Positions 32,875 through 41,162 of a stretch of 64,000 nt of DNA are shown one piece after another. Position numbers and translations under genes: made by a program. The notes under the pieces were generated by a model, which saw only the letters and a list, made by a program, of their open reading frames with translations, searched no databases and was not told the origin of the DNA. The DNA comes from Micromonospora yangpuensis. GTDB lineage: Bacteria > Actinomycetota > Actinomycetes > Mycobacteriales > Micromonosporaceae. How positions within the stretch are numbered: position 1 is the first letter of the stretch; every line of letters begins with the position of its first letter. The stretch spans positions 3,782,001 to 3,846,000 of the forward strand of contig NZ_FMIA01000002.1 in assembly GCF_900091615.1 (NCBI RefSeq). Direction: 5' to 3'.

Positions 32875-33294
32875 GTGGCGAAACGGGGGGCCCACCGGGC
32901 GGTGGGTGGCGAGTCGGTCCGGCCCTGCGCGTGCGGCTCCGGCACGACGTACGGCCGGTGCTGTCGACCGTTGCACCGGGGTGAGGCGCACGCCGCCACC
33001 GCCGAGCAACTGATGCGCTCCCGGTTCAGTGCCTTCGCCGTCGGCCACCGGGACCACCTGCTGCGCAGCTGGCACTCCTCGACCCGCCCGACCGGGCTGA
33101 GCCTCGACCCCGCCCAACGGTGGTTGCGGCTGGAGGTGCTGGACCGCGAGCGCGGCGGCCTGCTGGACAGCACCGGCACGGTCGAGTTCCGGGCCCACTA
33201 CCGCACGGCCGGCCGCACCGGCACGCTGCACGAGCGCAGCCGGTTCGTCCGGGAGGACGGACGCTGGGTGTATCTCGACGCGTCGACCGGCTGA
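32875..33294 (+). CDS. YchJ-like protein with SEC-C zinc motif
   Basis: About 139 residues from a GTG at 32875; an in-frame start 60 bp upstream is possible. The N-terminus has the SEC-C motif CACGSGTTYGRCC, which binds zinc. The rest (AEQLMRSRFSAFAVG, DPAQRWLRLEVLDRERGG, VEFRAHYR, HERSRFVREDGRWVYLD) is the UPF0225/YchJ NTF2-like domain. Function is unsettled; homologues are widespread single genes. Nothing suggests it belongs to the lanthipeptide locus that follows. Confidence 0.85.
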   Translation: MAKRGAHRAVGGESVRPCACGSGTTYGRCCRPLHRGEAHAATAEQLMRSRFSAFAVGHRDHLLRSWHSSTRPTGLSLDPAQRWLRLEVLDRERGGLLDSTGTVEFRAHYRTAGRTGTLHERSRFVREDGRWVYLDASTG

Positions 33295-33326
33295 GCCGTC
33301 CGCCTCCGCCGACCAGACCCCGGCGA

Positions 33327-33360
33327 CTGACCGACCGCCTGCGCCAGGCTGACCGACCGC
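33327..33360. promoter_or_regulatory. Direct repeat upstream of the lanthipeptide operon
   Basis: CTGACCGACCGC occurs twice (33327-33338, 33349-33360), exactly 22 bp or two helical turns apart, 170-200 bp before the synthetase start. It could be a regulator site for the LuxR-type proteins of the locus, but could also be chance in GC-rich DNA. Confidence 0.35.
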
Positions 33361-33530
33361 ACCGCGACAGGTGGCCGATCGCGCGGTCCAAACGTTACAT
33401 CTGTCACGAACTAGCGTGCGGCACGCACCCGCTTGTCATGACTAACCGCACTGGAGGTGGTCGGTCCCATTGACGAGACTTTCCTTCGCCGGGACGACAG
33501 GCCGGCGGCTCAGCGAAGGGGAGGTGCCAG

Positions 33531-36149
33531 GTGGACGAGCGCTACGACAGCTACTGCGCCGCAGACCCGCTGTTCTACGACTCGCTCGGCAGCGTGACGA
33601 CCCAGCCCGGCTTCCCCACCGCCGCCCGGCCGCTGCCCGAGGGCTGGCAGAGCGAGCCGACCGGCGACTGGCTGATCTACGCCCCGGTCGACGGCACGCT
33701 GCCCGAGCAGGGCTGGAAGATCCACGTGTCGGCCACCCTGACCAACGCCGACGAGGTGCTCGCGGCGGTCTGGGACTACTGCGTCCCCCGGGGCCTGGCG
33801 TTCAAGTTCCTACGTGGACCGCGCACCCTGCTGATGCGCAACTCCAAGTACGCCGCCCGGGGCGCCAGCGGCAAGTTCGTCACCGTCTACCCACGCGACG
33901 AGGCGGAGCTGGAGCTGACCTGCAAGGAGCTCGACGAGCTGCTCGCCGGCCAGGACGGCCCGTACATCCTCAGCGACCTGCGCTACCACGCCGGTCCGGT
34001 GTACGTGCGCTACGGCGGCTTCGCCGCCCGGTACTGCCAGTCCGACGAGGGTCAGGTGGTGCCCGCGATCGCCGACGACAGCGGCACCCTGGTCCCGGAC
34101 CGCCGGGACCCGGTGTTCCACGTGCCGTCCTGGGTGACGCTGCCCGACTTCCTCGCGCCGCACCTGGCCGCCCGCAACGGCTCCCGTACCGACGAGCTGC
34201 CGTACCGGATCGAGAAGGTCATCCACTTCTCCAACGGTGGCGGCCTCTACGTCGGCCGGGACCTGCGCAGCGACACCCAGGTGGTGCTCAAGGAGGCCCG
34301 TCCGCACGCCGGGCTGGACGCCGACGGCGCCGACGCGGTGGCCCGGCTGCACCGCGAGGCGGACAACCTGCGTCGCCTGGCCGACCTGCCGCAGGTGCCC
34401 CGGGTGCACGACGAGTTCGTCTTCAGCGACCACCACTTCCTGGCCCTGGAGTTCATCGAGGGCCGGGCGTTGAACAAGGAGATCGTCGAGCGGTACCCGC
34501 TCATCGACGCGGACGCCACCGACGCGGACCGGGCCACCTACGCCGACTGGGCCCGCAGCGTCCACGCCCAGGTCGAGACGGTGATCGAGGAGATCCACGC
34601 CCGCGGGTTGGTCTACGGCGACCTGCACCTGTTCAACGTGATGATCCGGCCGGACGACACCGTCGCGCTCGTCGACTTCGAGGTGGCCGCCCCGATCGAC
34701 GGCCACCGCCGGCCGGGCCTGCGCAACCAGGGCTTCGCCGCCCCCCGGGACCGCACCGGGCCGGCCGTCGACCGGTACGCCCTGGCCTGCCTGCGGCTGG
34801 CGTTGTTCCTGCCGCTGACCCAGCTCGTGCGGCTGGAGACGACCAAGGCCGCGCAGTTGGCCGATGTGATCGCCGAGGCCTTCCCGGTGTCCCGGGACTG
34901 GCTCACCCCGGCGGTCCAGGAGATCACCGGCAGCCCGGCGACCTCGGAGGCCGCGCCGGTGACCGGGATGACCGCGCCGGACTACCGCCCACACCGGTGG
35001 GACGCGCTGCGGGCTTGCCTGGCCTCGGCGCTCCTGACCAGCGCCACCCCGCAACGCGACGAGCGACTCTTCCCCGGCGACATCGAGCAGTTCCGCAGCG
35101 GTGGCCTCAACCTCGCCCACGGTGCCGCCGGGGTGCTGCACGCCCTGGCCGTCAGTGGTGCCGGGCAGTGGCCGGAGCACGAGCAGTGGCTGCTGCGGCG
35201 GGCCACGTCGCCGGTCTCCGGCACCCGGTGCGGCTTCTACGACGGGCTGCACGGGGTCGCCTACGCCCTGGACGGGTTGGGGCGTCGGCAGGGCGCACTG
35301 GACGTGCTGGACATCTGCCTGCGCCAACCCTGGCAGGACCTCGACCACAGCCTGCGCGGCGGGCTGGCCGGGATCGGACTGAACCTGCTGCACCTGGCCG
35401 AACGGACTGGCGAGACGCGGCTGCGTGAGGAGGCCTGGCGGGTCGCCGAGCGCCTCGTCGAACAGGTCGCCGTCGACCCGGGCGGCGAGATCAGCGGCGG
35501 CCGGAACCCGTACGCCGGGCTGCTGCGCGGCCGGACCGGGCCGGCCTTGCTGCTGCTGCGGCTCTACGAGGCCAGCGGAGACCGGACGCTGCTGGCACAC
35601 GCGGCCACCGCGCTGCGCCAGGACCTGCGCCGCTGTGTGGTCCGCCCGGACGGGGCGCTGGAGGTCAACGAGGGCTGGCGCACCATGCCGTACCTCGCCG
35701 AGGGCAGCGTCGGGATCGGTCTGGTGCTCGAACGGTACCTACGGCACCAGGACGACGAGCAGTTCCGGACCGCCACGGTGGGCATCCGGCGGGCCGCCCG
35801 GTCGCCCTTCTACGCCCAGACCGGGCTCTTCGCCGGCCGGGCCGGCATCATCGCCTACCTGGCCGCGACCAGCACCGCCGGCGACGAGCCGGATGCGCTG
35901 CCGGCCCAGGTACGCCGGCTGGCCTGGCACGCGCTGCCGTACGCCGACGGGGTCGCGTTCCCCGGCGAGCAGCTGCTCCGGCTCTCGATGGACCTGGCCA
36001 CCGGCACCGCCGGTGTGCTGCTCGCGGTGGCCGCCGCCCACGGCGAGGCCGCCGCCGGACTGCCCTTCCTCGCGCCCGCACCGGGCGCCCCACGACTCCC
36101 CCGGCGTTCCGGGGGCGACCAGACCGATCCGACGACCGAAGGGAGGTGA
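33531..36149 (+). CDS. Class III lanthipeptide synthetase (LanKC, RamC/AmfT-like)
   Basis: An 872-residue trifunctional enzyme. Residues 1-215 are the lyase-like N-terminal region (MDERYDSYCAADPLFYDSLG). A kinase domain (about 220-500) has VYGDLHLFNVMI as catalytic loop and VDFEVA as metal loop. The LanC-like cyclase region (from about 520) shows Gly-rich helical repeats (GGLNLAHGAAGVLHAL, GFYDGLHGVAYAL, GSVGIGLVLERYL) without the Cys-Cys-His zinc ligands, which is the class III hallmark. It phosphorylates Ser in the precursors, eliminates and cyclises. Its stop TGA is embedded in the ribosome-binding site of the first precursor gene. Confidence 0.95.
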   Translation: MDERYDSYCAADPLFYDSLGSVTTQPGFPTAARPLPEGWQSEPTGDWLIYAPVDGTLPEQGWKIHVSATLTNADEVLAAVWDYCVPRGLAFKFLRGPRTLLMRNSKYAARGASGKFVTVYPRDEAELELTCKELDELLAGQDGPYILSDLRYHAGPVYVRYGGFAARYCQSDEGQVVPAIADDSGTLVPDRRDPVFHVPSWVTLPDFLAPHLAARNGSRTDELPYRIEKVIHFSNGGGLYVGRDLRSDTQVVLKEARPHAGLDADGADAVARLHREADNLRRLADLPQVPRVHDEFVFSDHHFLALEFIEGRALNKEIVERYPLIDADATDADRATYADWARSVHAQVETVIEEIHARGLVYGDLHLFNVMIRPDDTVALVDFEVAAPIDGHRRPGLRNQGFAAPRDRTGPAVDRYALACLRLALFLPLTQLVRLETTKAAQLADVIAEAFPVSRDWLTPAVQEITGSPATSEAAPVTGMTAPDYRPHRWDALRACLASALLTSATPQRDERLFPGDIEQFRSGGLNLAHGAAGVLHALAVSGAGQWPEHEQWLLRRATSPVSGTRCGFYDGLHGVAYALDGLGRRQGALDVLDICLRQPWQDLDHSLRGGLAGIGLNLLHLAERTGETRLREEAWRVAERLVEQVAVDPGGEISGGRNPYAGLLRGRTGPALLLLRLYEASGDRTLLAHAATALRQDLRRCVVRPDGALEVNEGWRTMPYLAEGSVGIGLVLERYLRHQDDEQFRTATVGIRRAARSPFYAQTGLFAGRAGIIAYLAATSTAGDEPDALPAQVRRLAWHALPYADGVAFPGEQLLRLSMDLATGTAGVLLAVAAAHGEAAAGLPFLAPAPGAPRLPRRSGGDQTDPTTEGR

Positions 36150-36155
36150 CACGAC

Positions 36156-36275
36156 ATGGCGCTTCTCGACCTCCAGGGCCTGGAGATGGCCCCCGCCGAC
36201 CGCACCGGCGACGGCAGCCGGGCCAGCCTGCTGCTCTGCGGCGACAGCTCGCTCTCCGTCACCACCTGCAACTGA
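36156..36275 (+). CDS. SapB/AmfS-like class III lanthipeptide precursor 1
   Basis: A 39-residue peptide, MALLDLQGLEMAPADRTGDG leader part, then a core that keeps the SapB ring pattern: ASLLLCGDSSLSVTTCN with two S-x(2)-S-x(2)-C-like units. SapB differs by Ile for Val near the end. The LLDLQ stretch is the leader recognition motif. It has GGAGGTGA 7 bp before the ATG. Precursor 1 has Leu and Arg where copies 2 and 3 have Met and Lys. The mature product is expected to be a surface-active peptide that helps aerial growth. Confidence 0.93.
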   Translation: MALLDLQGLEMAPADRTGDGSRASLLLCGDSSLSVTTCN

Positions 36276-36325
36276 CCTCCGTTCCCCCGCACTTCTGCTC
36301 GACCTCTCGAAAGGACGTGACCACG

Positions 36326-36445
36326 ATGGCGCTTCTCGACCTCCAGGGCATGGAGATGGCCCCCGCCGACCGCACCGGCGACGGCAGCAAGGCGAGCCTG
36401 CTGCTCTGCGGCGACAGCTCGCTCTCCGTCACCACCTGCAACTGA
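36326..36445 (+). CDS. SapB/AmfS-like class III lanthipeptide precursor 2
   Basis: A 39-residue precursor, identical in protein to copy 3, with AAAGGA 11 bp before the ATG. Core SKASLLLCGDSSLSVTTCN. Confidence 0.93.
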   Translation: MALLDLQGMEMAPADRTGDGSKASLLLCGDSSLSVTTCN

Positions 36446-36501
36446 CCTCTCGGCCCCAGCGCGGTGACCGTGACCTACCGATTCGAAAGGAGGTGACCAG
36501 A

Positions 36502-36621
36502 ATGGCGCTCCTCGACCTCCAGGGCATGGAGATGGCCCCCGCCGACCGCACCGGCGACGGCAGCAAGGCGAGCCTGCTGCTCTGCGGCGACAGCTCCCTC
36601 TCCGTCACCACCTGCAACTGA
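36502..36621 (+). CDS. SapB/AmfS-like class III lanthipeptide precursor 3
   Basis: A 39-residue precursor with the same protein sequence as copy 2 and only a few silent differences, preceded by AAAGGAGGTGA. It is followed by a strong hairpin before the exporter genes. Confidence 0.93.
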   Translation: MALLDLQGMEMAPADRTGDGSKASLLLCGDSSLSVTTCN

Positions 36622-36636
36622 TCACGGCAGCACGGC

Positions 36637-36669
36637 GCCCCGGGCGGTGGACGCAACACCGCCCGGGGC
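36637..36669 (+). terminator. Hairpin between precursor genes and exporter genes
   Basis: GCCCCGGGCGGTG (36637-36649) pairs perfectly with CACCGCCCGGGGC (36657-36669) across a 7-nt loop. Its place suggests partial termination or mRNA 3'-end protection, giving more precursor than transporter transcript. Confidence 0.6.
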
Positions 36670-36690
36670 CGCTGTGCGTGGGAGGACAGC

Positions 36691-38541
36691 ATGGACGTAC
36701 CCGCCGGAGCCGACCGGCTGCTGCGCTGGGCGGTACGCGCCGGCGGCGGCTGGACGTTCGGGCTGGCGGTGGTCGCCCTGGCCGGTGCGGTCGCCGAGTT
36801 GCTGCTGCCGCTCACCCTCGGCCGCGCCGTCGACGCCGCCCTGGGCGGCGACGGCGGCTGGTGGCCGGTGGCCGCCTGCGCCCTGGTGGCCCTCCTGATC
36901 GTCACCGACACCGTCGGCGACCTGGCCACCGGGTACGGGGCGGCGCGGGCCACCGAACGGGTCCGCGTCCGCCTGCTGCGCCACCTGTTCGCACTCGACG
37001 TCCGGCAGGTCCGCCGGTATCCGGTGGGTGACCTGGTGGGCCGGCTGGTGGCCCAGGCCGCCGACACCGGGCAGGCCGGCAACGCGGTGGTGCTGGGCGT
37101 CGTGTCGCTGCTGCCGCCGGTGGGCAGCGTGGTCGCGTTGACCCTGCTGGAGCCGGTGCTGGGGCTGACCCTGCTGGCCGGGCTCGTGGTGCTCGCGGTG
37201 CTGATGCGGGCCTTCGTCGCCGACGCCTCCGCCGCCGTCGGGGCGTACCAGCGGACCCTGGGCGCGATCGCCGGGCGGCTGCTGGAGGCCAGCGGCGGGG
37301 CGCGTACCGTCGCCGCCGCGGCCACCACCGACCGGGAGGTCGACCGGGTGCTGACCACCCTGCCCGAGCTGGCCCGGCACGGCCGGCACGGCTGGCAGGC
37401 GCTGGCCCGGGCCAGCGCCCGGACCGCCGCCGTCGCGCCCCTGCTCAGCCTGGCCGTGATCGCCGTCGGCGGGTACGCCCTCAGCGCCGGCTGGCTCACC
37501 CCGGGGGAACTCGTCGCCGCCGTCCGGTACGCCGCCCTCGGCGCCGGCCTGGGCGCGGTGGTGGCCACGCTCAACCGGCTGGTCCGCAGCCGGGCCGGGG
37601 CCGGCCGGGTCGCCGAGCTGCTGGCCCGACCGGCCACCCCGGACGGACACCGGCCGGTGCCGGCGGGTCGGGGTGCGTTGCGGCTGCACCGGGTGACCGT
37701 ACGTGCCGACGACGGACGACCGATCCTCGACGGCGTCGAGCTGGACGTGCCGGCCGGCGCCACGCTGGCGGTGGTCGGGGCGTCCGGGGCCGGCAAGTCC
37801 ACGCTCGCCGCGGTGGCCGGCCGACTGTACGACCCCGACGAGGGCGAGGTGCTGCTGGACGGGGTGCCGTTGGCCGAGTGGGACCACGCCGCGTTGCGCA
37901 CCGCGGTGGGCTACGCCTTCGAGCGGCCGGTGCTGGTCGGGGCGACCATCCACGAGGCGGTCGGCCTGGCGCTGCCGCCCGGATCCGCCGCCCCACCCGC
38001 CGGTTCCGCGCCGGCCGGCGCGGCGGTGCTGCGGGCGACCCGGGACGCCGCCATCGCCGACTGTGTCGCCCGGCTGCCCGACGGCTTCCGGACCCGCACC
38101 GAGGCCGCGCCGCTGTCCGGCGGCGAGGCACAGCGGTTGGGGTTGGCCCGGGCGCTGGCCGCCGGGCGGCTGCTCATCCTCGACGACGCGACGTCCAGCC
38201 TGGACACCGCCACCGAGCACCGCATCGCCCGCGCGGTGGCCGGACGGGCCGGTGACCGTACCCGCCTGATCGTCACCCACCGGGTCGCCACCGCGGCGGC
38301 GGCGGACCTGGTCGCCTGGCTCGACGCGGGCCGGCTACGGGCGGTCGGCCCGCACCGACGGCTCTGGGCCGACCCGGCCTACCGCGCGGTCTTCACCCCC
38401 ACCGACCCGGTCGCGACACCGCGTGGCCCGGCGGATGCGACCGCGGCGACACCGGGCGGGCCTCCCGCCCCACCCACCGGCCCGACGGCCGCTGCCGGCA
38501 CCCCGGCGGGTACGCCGGCCGGGACCGGGGGGAAACGGTGA
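36691..38541 (+). CDS. Lanthipeptide exporter, ABC half-transporter (RamA/AmfB-like)
   Basis: A 616-residue fused membrane/ATPase protein. Six hydrophobic segments span about residues 20-290. The nucleotide-binding domain has Walker A GASGAGKST (about 363), signature LSGGEAQRLGLARAL and Walker B LLILDDATSSLD, where Asp replaces the usual Glu after the Walker B Asp. The acidic residue is conservative, but hydrolysis at this site may be weak, as in heterodimeric exporters with one degenerate site. The Pro/Ala-rich C-terminal 50 residues are low complexity. It overlaps the next exporter gene by 4 bp, and the two likely form a heterodimer. Confidence 0.9.
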   Translation: MDVPAGADRLLRWAVRAGGGWTFGLAVVALAGAVAELLLPLTLGRAVDAALGGDGGWWPVAACALVALLIVTDTVGDLATGYGAARATERVRVRLLRHLFALDVRQVRRYPVGDLVGRLVAQAADTGQAGNAVVLGVVSLLPPVGSVVALTLLEPVLGLTLLAGLVVLAVLMRAFVADASAAVGAYQRTLGAIAGRLLEASGGARTVAAAATTDREVDRVLTTLPELARHGRHGWQALARASARTAAVAPLLSLAVIAVGGYALSAGWLTPGELVAAVRYAALGAGLGAVVATLNRLVRSRAGAGRVAELLARPATPDGHRPVPAGRGALRLHRVTVRADDGRPILDGVELDVPAGATLAVVGASGAGKSTLAAVAGRLYDPDEGEVLLDGVPLAEWDHAALRTAVGYAFERPVLVGATIHEAVGLALPPGSAAPPAGSAPAGAAVLRATRDAAIADCVARLPDGFRTRTEAAPLSGGEAQRLGLARALAAGRLLILDDATSSLDTATEHRIARAVAGRAGDRTRLIVTHRVATAAAADLVAWLDAGRLRAVGPHRRLWADPAYRAVFTPTDPVATPRGPADATAATPGGPPAPPTGPTAAAGTPAGTPAGTGGKR

Positions 38542-40412
38542 ACGGCGCCCGGGTGGGTGCCGGGGTGGGCCGGGTCACCTGGCGGGCGCTGCGGGACCGA
38601 CGGTCGGCGGTCGGCCGGCTGGCCGGCTGGTCGGTGCTGGAGTCGCTGCCGACCCTGCTGACCGGCTACCTGCTGGCCCGCGCGGTGGACCAGGGATTCC
38701 TCGCCGGACGGTTCGGTACCGGCCTGGCCTGGCTCGCGCTGCTCGCGACGGCCGTGCTGATCGCCGCGGCGGCCACCGGCCGGGTGTACCGGGGGCTCGG
38801 CGCGGTGGTGGAGCCGTTCCGCGACGACCTGGTGACCCGGGTGGTCACCGCGACCCTGCACGACGCCACCCGGGCCGCCGCACCGGCCACCGCCGACCCA
38901 CCCGGCACGACGGTGATCCGGGAGCCGCGCAGCGCGGCGGTGATCCGGGAGCCACGCAGCGCGGCGGTGACCCGGGAGCCACGCAGCGCGGCGGTGACCC
39001 GGCTGACCCACCAGGTGGAGCTGGTCCGGGACACCTTCGGCGGCCTGCTGATGGTGGTACGCGGCTTCCTGTTCTCCGGCACCGCGGCCCTGCTCGGGCT
39101 GCTCGCCCTGGCCCCGGTGGTGGCTGCCCTGGTGGCGGTGCCGCTGGTGGTGGGTCTGGCGGTGTTCGCGGCGGCGTTGCCCGCGATGGCCCGCCACCAG
39201 GGCGGGTACGTGCGCGCCGGTGAGACGCTCGGCGAGGCGGCGGCCACCGCCCTGGCCGGGCACCGCGACGTCTGGGCCTGTGGCGCGCAGGACCGGGTGG
39301 TCGCCGAGGTCGACCGGCGGGTACGCGCACAGGCCACCGCCGAGCGGACCGTGGCCCGGATGACCGCGGTCCGCAGCATCAGTCTCGGGCTCGGCGGTTG
39401 GCTGCCCCTGGCGGTGCTGCTCTTCGCCGCGCCGTGGCTGGTCCGCCAGGGGTTGACCCCCGGGGAGGTGCTCGGCGCGCTGGTCTACGTCAGCACCGGC
39501 CTGCAGCCGGCCCTGCACGCCCTGGTGCAGGGGGTGGGCGGCGGCGGGCTGCGGTACGTGGTGACGTTGGACCGGATCCTGCGCACCAGCGTCCCGCCCA
39601 CCGGTCCGACCTGGACCGGTCCCCCGGTCGGCGGCACACCGACGATGGCCCCCGGGCGGGTCGGTACCGGCCCGGACACGCCGGTGGCCGGGCGGCTGTG
39701 CCGGGTCACCTTCCGGCACGGGCCCCGGGCTCGGGCCGTACTCTCGGATTTCTCCCTCACCCTGCCGGCCGGCGACCACCTGGCCGTGGTCGGCCCCAGC
39801 GGGGTCGGCAAGTCCACCCTGGCCGCCCTGCTGGCCGGCCTGGTCACCCCGGAGGCCGGCACGGTCGAACTGGCCGGACGCCCGGTGCGGGGCACCCCAC
39901 CGGAGGTGCTGGCCGGGCGGCGGGTGCTGGTGCCGCAGGAGGCGTACGTCTTCACCGGCACGCTCGCCGACAACCTGTGCTACCTCCGACCGACGGTGGA
40001 CGCGGCGGCGCTGTGGGCCGCGCTCGACGCCGTCGGCGCCGGGGCCTTGGCCGACCGGCTCGGTGGGCTGGCCGCCCCGGTCGACCCGGCGCGGCTCTCC
40101 GCCGGTGAGCGGCAGCTGATCGCCGCCGCCCGGGCCTGGCTGGCCCCCGCCGCACTGGTGATCCTCGACGAGGCCACCTGCCACCTGGACCCGGCCGCCG
40201 AGGCACGGGTGGAGGAGGCATTCGCCGCCCGCGACGGCACGCTGCTGGTGGTGGCGCACCGGATCAGCTCCGCGCTACGGGCCCACCGGGTGCTGGTCCT
40301 CGACGGTGGCACACCACAGCTGGGTGGGCACCGGGAACTGCTGGACCACTCGGCGACCTACCGGGAACTGGTCGGCTACTGGGACGATCAGGCGGTACTA
40401 CCGGCGCGGTGA
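38538..40412 (+). CDS. Lanthipeptide exporter, ABC half-transporter (RamB/AmfA-like)
   Basis: A 624-residue partner of the preceding exporter, starting at GTG 38538 inside its stop. The ATPase domain has Walker A GPSGVGKST (about 420), signature LSAGERQL and a full Walker B VILDEATCHLD with catalytic Glu. Between membrane segments 2 and 3 it contains three tandem copies of a nine-residue unit VIREPRSAA/VTREPRSAA (DNA 38913-38993), an insertion not expected in such a loop. It exports the modified peptides; leader removal by a protease is not seen here. Confidence 0.9.
   Translation: MNGARVGAGVGRVTWRALRDRRSAVGRLAGWSVLESLPTLLTGYLLARAVDQGFLAGRFGTGLAWLALLATAVLIAAAATGRVYRGLGAVVEPFRDDLVTRVVTATLHDATRAAAPATADPPGTTVIREPRSAAVIREPRSAAVTREPRSAAVTRLTHQVELVRDTFGGLLMVVRGFLFSGTAALLGLLALAPVVAALVAVPLVVGLAVFAAALPAMARHQGGYVRAGETLGEAAATALAGHRDVWACGAQDRVVAEVDRRVRAQATAERTVARMTAVRSISLGLGGWLPLAVLLFAAPWLVRQGLTPGEVLGALVYVSTGLQPALHALVQGVGGGGLRYVVTLDRILRTSVPPTGPTWTGPPVGGTPTMAPGRVGTGPDTPVAGRLCRVTFRHGPRARAVLSDFSLTLPAGDHLAVVGPSGVGKSTLAALLAGLVTPEAGTVELAGRPVRGTPPEVLAGRRVLVPQEAYVFTGTLADNLCYLRPTVDAAALWAALDAVGAGALADRLGGLAAPVDPARLSAGERQLIAAARAWLAPAALVILDEATCHLDPAAEARVEEAFAARDGTLLVVAHRISSALRAHRVLVLDGGTPQLGGHRELLDHSATYRELVGYWDDQAVLPAR
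38913..38993 (+). repeat. Three 27-bp in-frame tandem repeats in an exporter gene
   Basis: Units at 38913, 38940 and 38967 begin GTGATCCGGGAGCC (third: GTGACCCGGGAGCC) and encode V-I/T-R-E-P-R-S-A-A. The near identity suggests recent slippage expansion. Confidence 0.85.
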
Positions 40413-40429
40413 GCGACGACCTCGGTCGA

Positions 40430-41014
40430 TCAGATCCAACCCGCCTCCTGGGCCACCCGGACCGCCTCCACCCGGGTCCGCGCCCGGCACCGGCGGGTGA
40501 TCCGGCTCAGGTTGTTGCGGACCGTGCCCGGCGACAGCCGCAGGTTCACGGCGATCTCGGCGACCGGCGACCCGGCCGCGGTCAGCCGCAGGATCTCGGT
40601 CTCCCGGTCGGTCAGCGGGCTCGTCCCGTCCAGCGCGGCGACGACGAGGTTCGCGTCGACCACCGGCTCGCCCCGGGCCAGCCGACGGACCCCGTCGACC
40701 ACGCTCTGCGGCGCCACGTCGGTGCCGAGGATGCCGACGGTACGTCCCTCGGCGAGCATGTCGCACAGGTCGCGGGCGCGCCGGGGCTCGGCGAGCACCA
40801 GCACCGGGCACCGCCCCACCGCCGCGCCGACGTCCCCGTCGAGCAGCGCCAGGTCGACCACGGCGACGTCGGGACGGTGCTCCCGCAGCACCGAGGAGAC
40901 CCGGTCGCCCCGGTCGAGTTCGGCCACCACGCTGATGTCGTGCTGGGCGTCGAGAACGAGCGCCAGAGCGCCCCGCACCAGGGCACCGTCGAGCGCGAGC
41001 AGAGTACGTATCAC
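40430..41014 (-). CDS. Atypical LuxR-family response regulator (RamR-like), copy 1
   Basis: A 194-residue protein from GTG 41014 (AAAGG upstream). The receiver keeps the central Asp (VAVVDLALLDG) but its first acidic pair is reduced to LDGALVRG and the switch Lys is replaced by Thr (ILGTDVA), so normal phospho-activation is doubtful. The C-terminal LuxR HTH is complete: LTDRETEILRLTAAG, VAEIAVNLRLSPGTVRNNLSRI. It faces the exporter genes with 17 bp between the stops. By position it corresponds to RamR/AmfR, activator of SapB-type operons. Confidence 0.85.
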   Translation of the reverse strand: MIRTLLALDGALVRGALALVLDAQHDISVVAELDRGDRVSSVLREHRPDVAVVDLALLDGDVGAAVGRCPVLVLAEPRRARDLCDMLAEGRTVGILGTDVAPQSVVDGVRRLARGEPVVDANLVVAALDGTSPLTDRETEILRLTAAGSPVAEIAVNLRLSPGTVRNNLSRITRRCRARTRVEAVRVAQEAGWI

Positions 41015-41162
41015 GGCGGCCTTTCCTCTCGCACCGGTAGGGAGCGACACGTGCGCCACCCGGCGACCGTCGGTGACCATTGCAACACGACGGACCCCGG
41101 ACCGCCCGTCGAGCAGTGCGCAATCTCGCGGAAGCCGGCTCGCCTTCCGCGACCGGACTGGG

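Noticed and set aside
36691..40412. Exporters as degenerate like the 18.8-kb ATPase
   Set aside because: Both keep Walker A, signature and acidic Walker B residues; only one has Asp for Glu, a usual feature of heterodimers.
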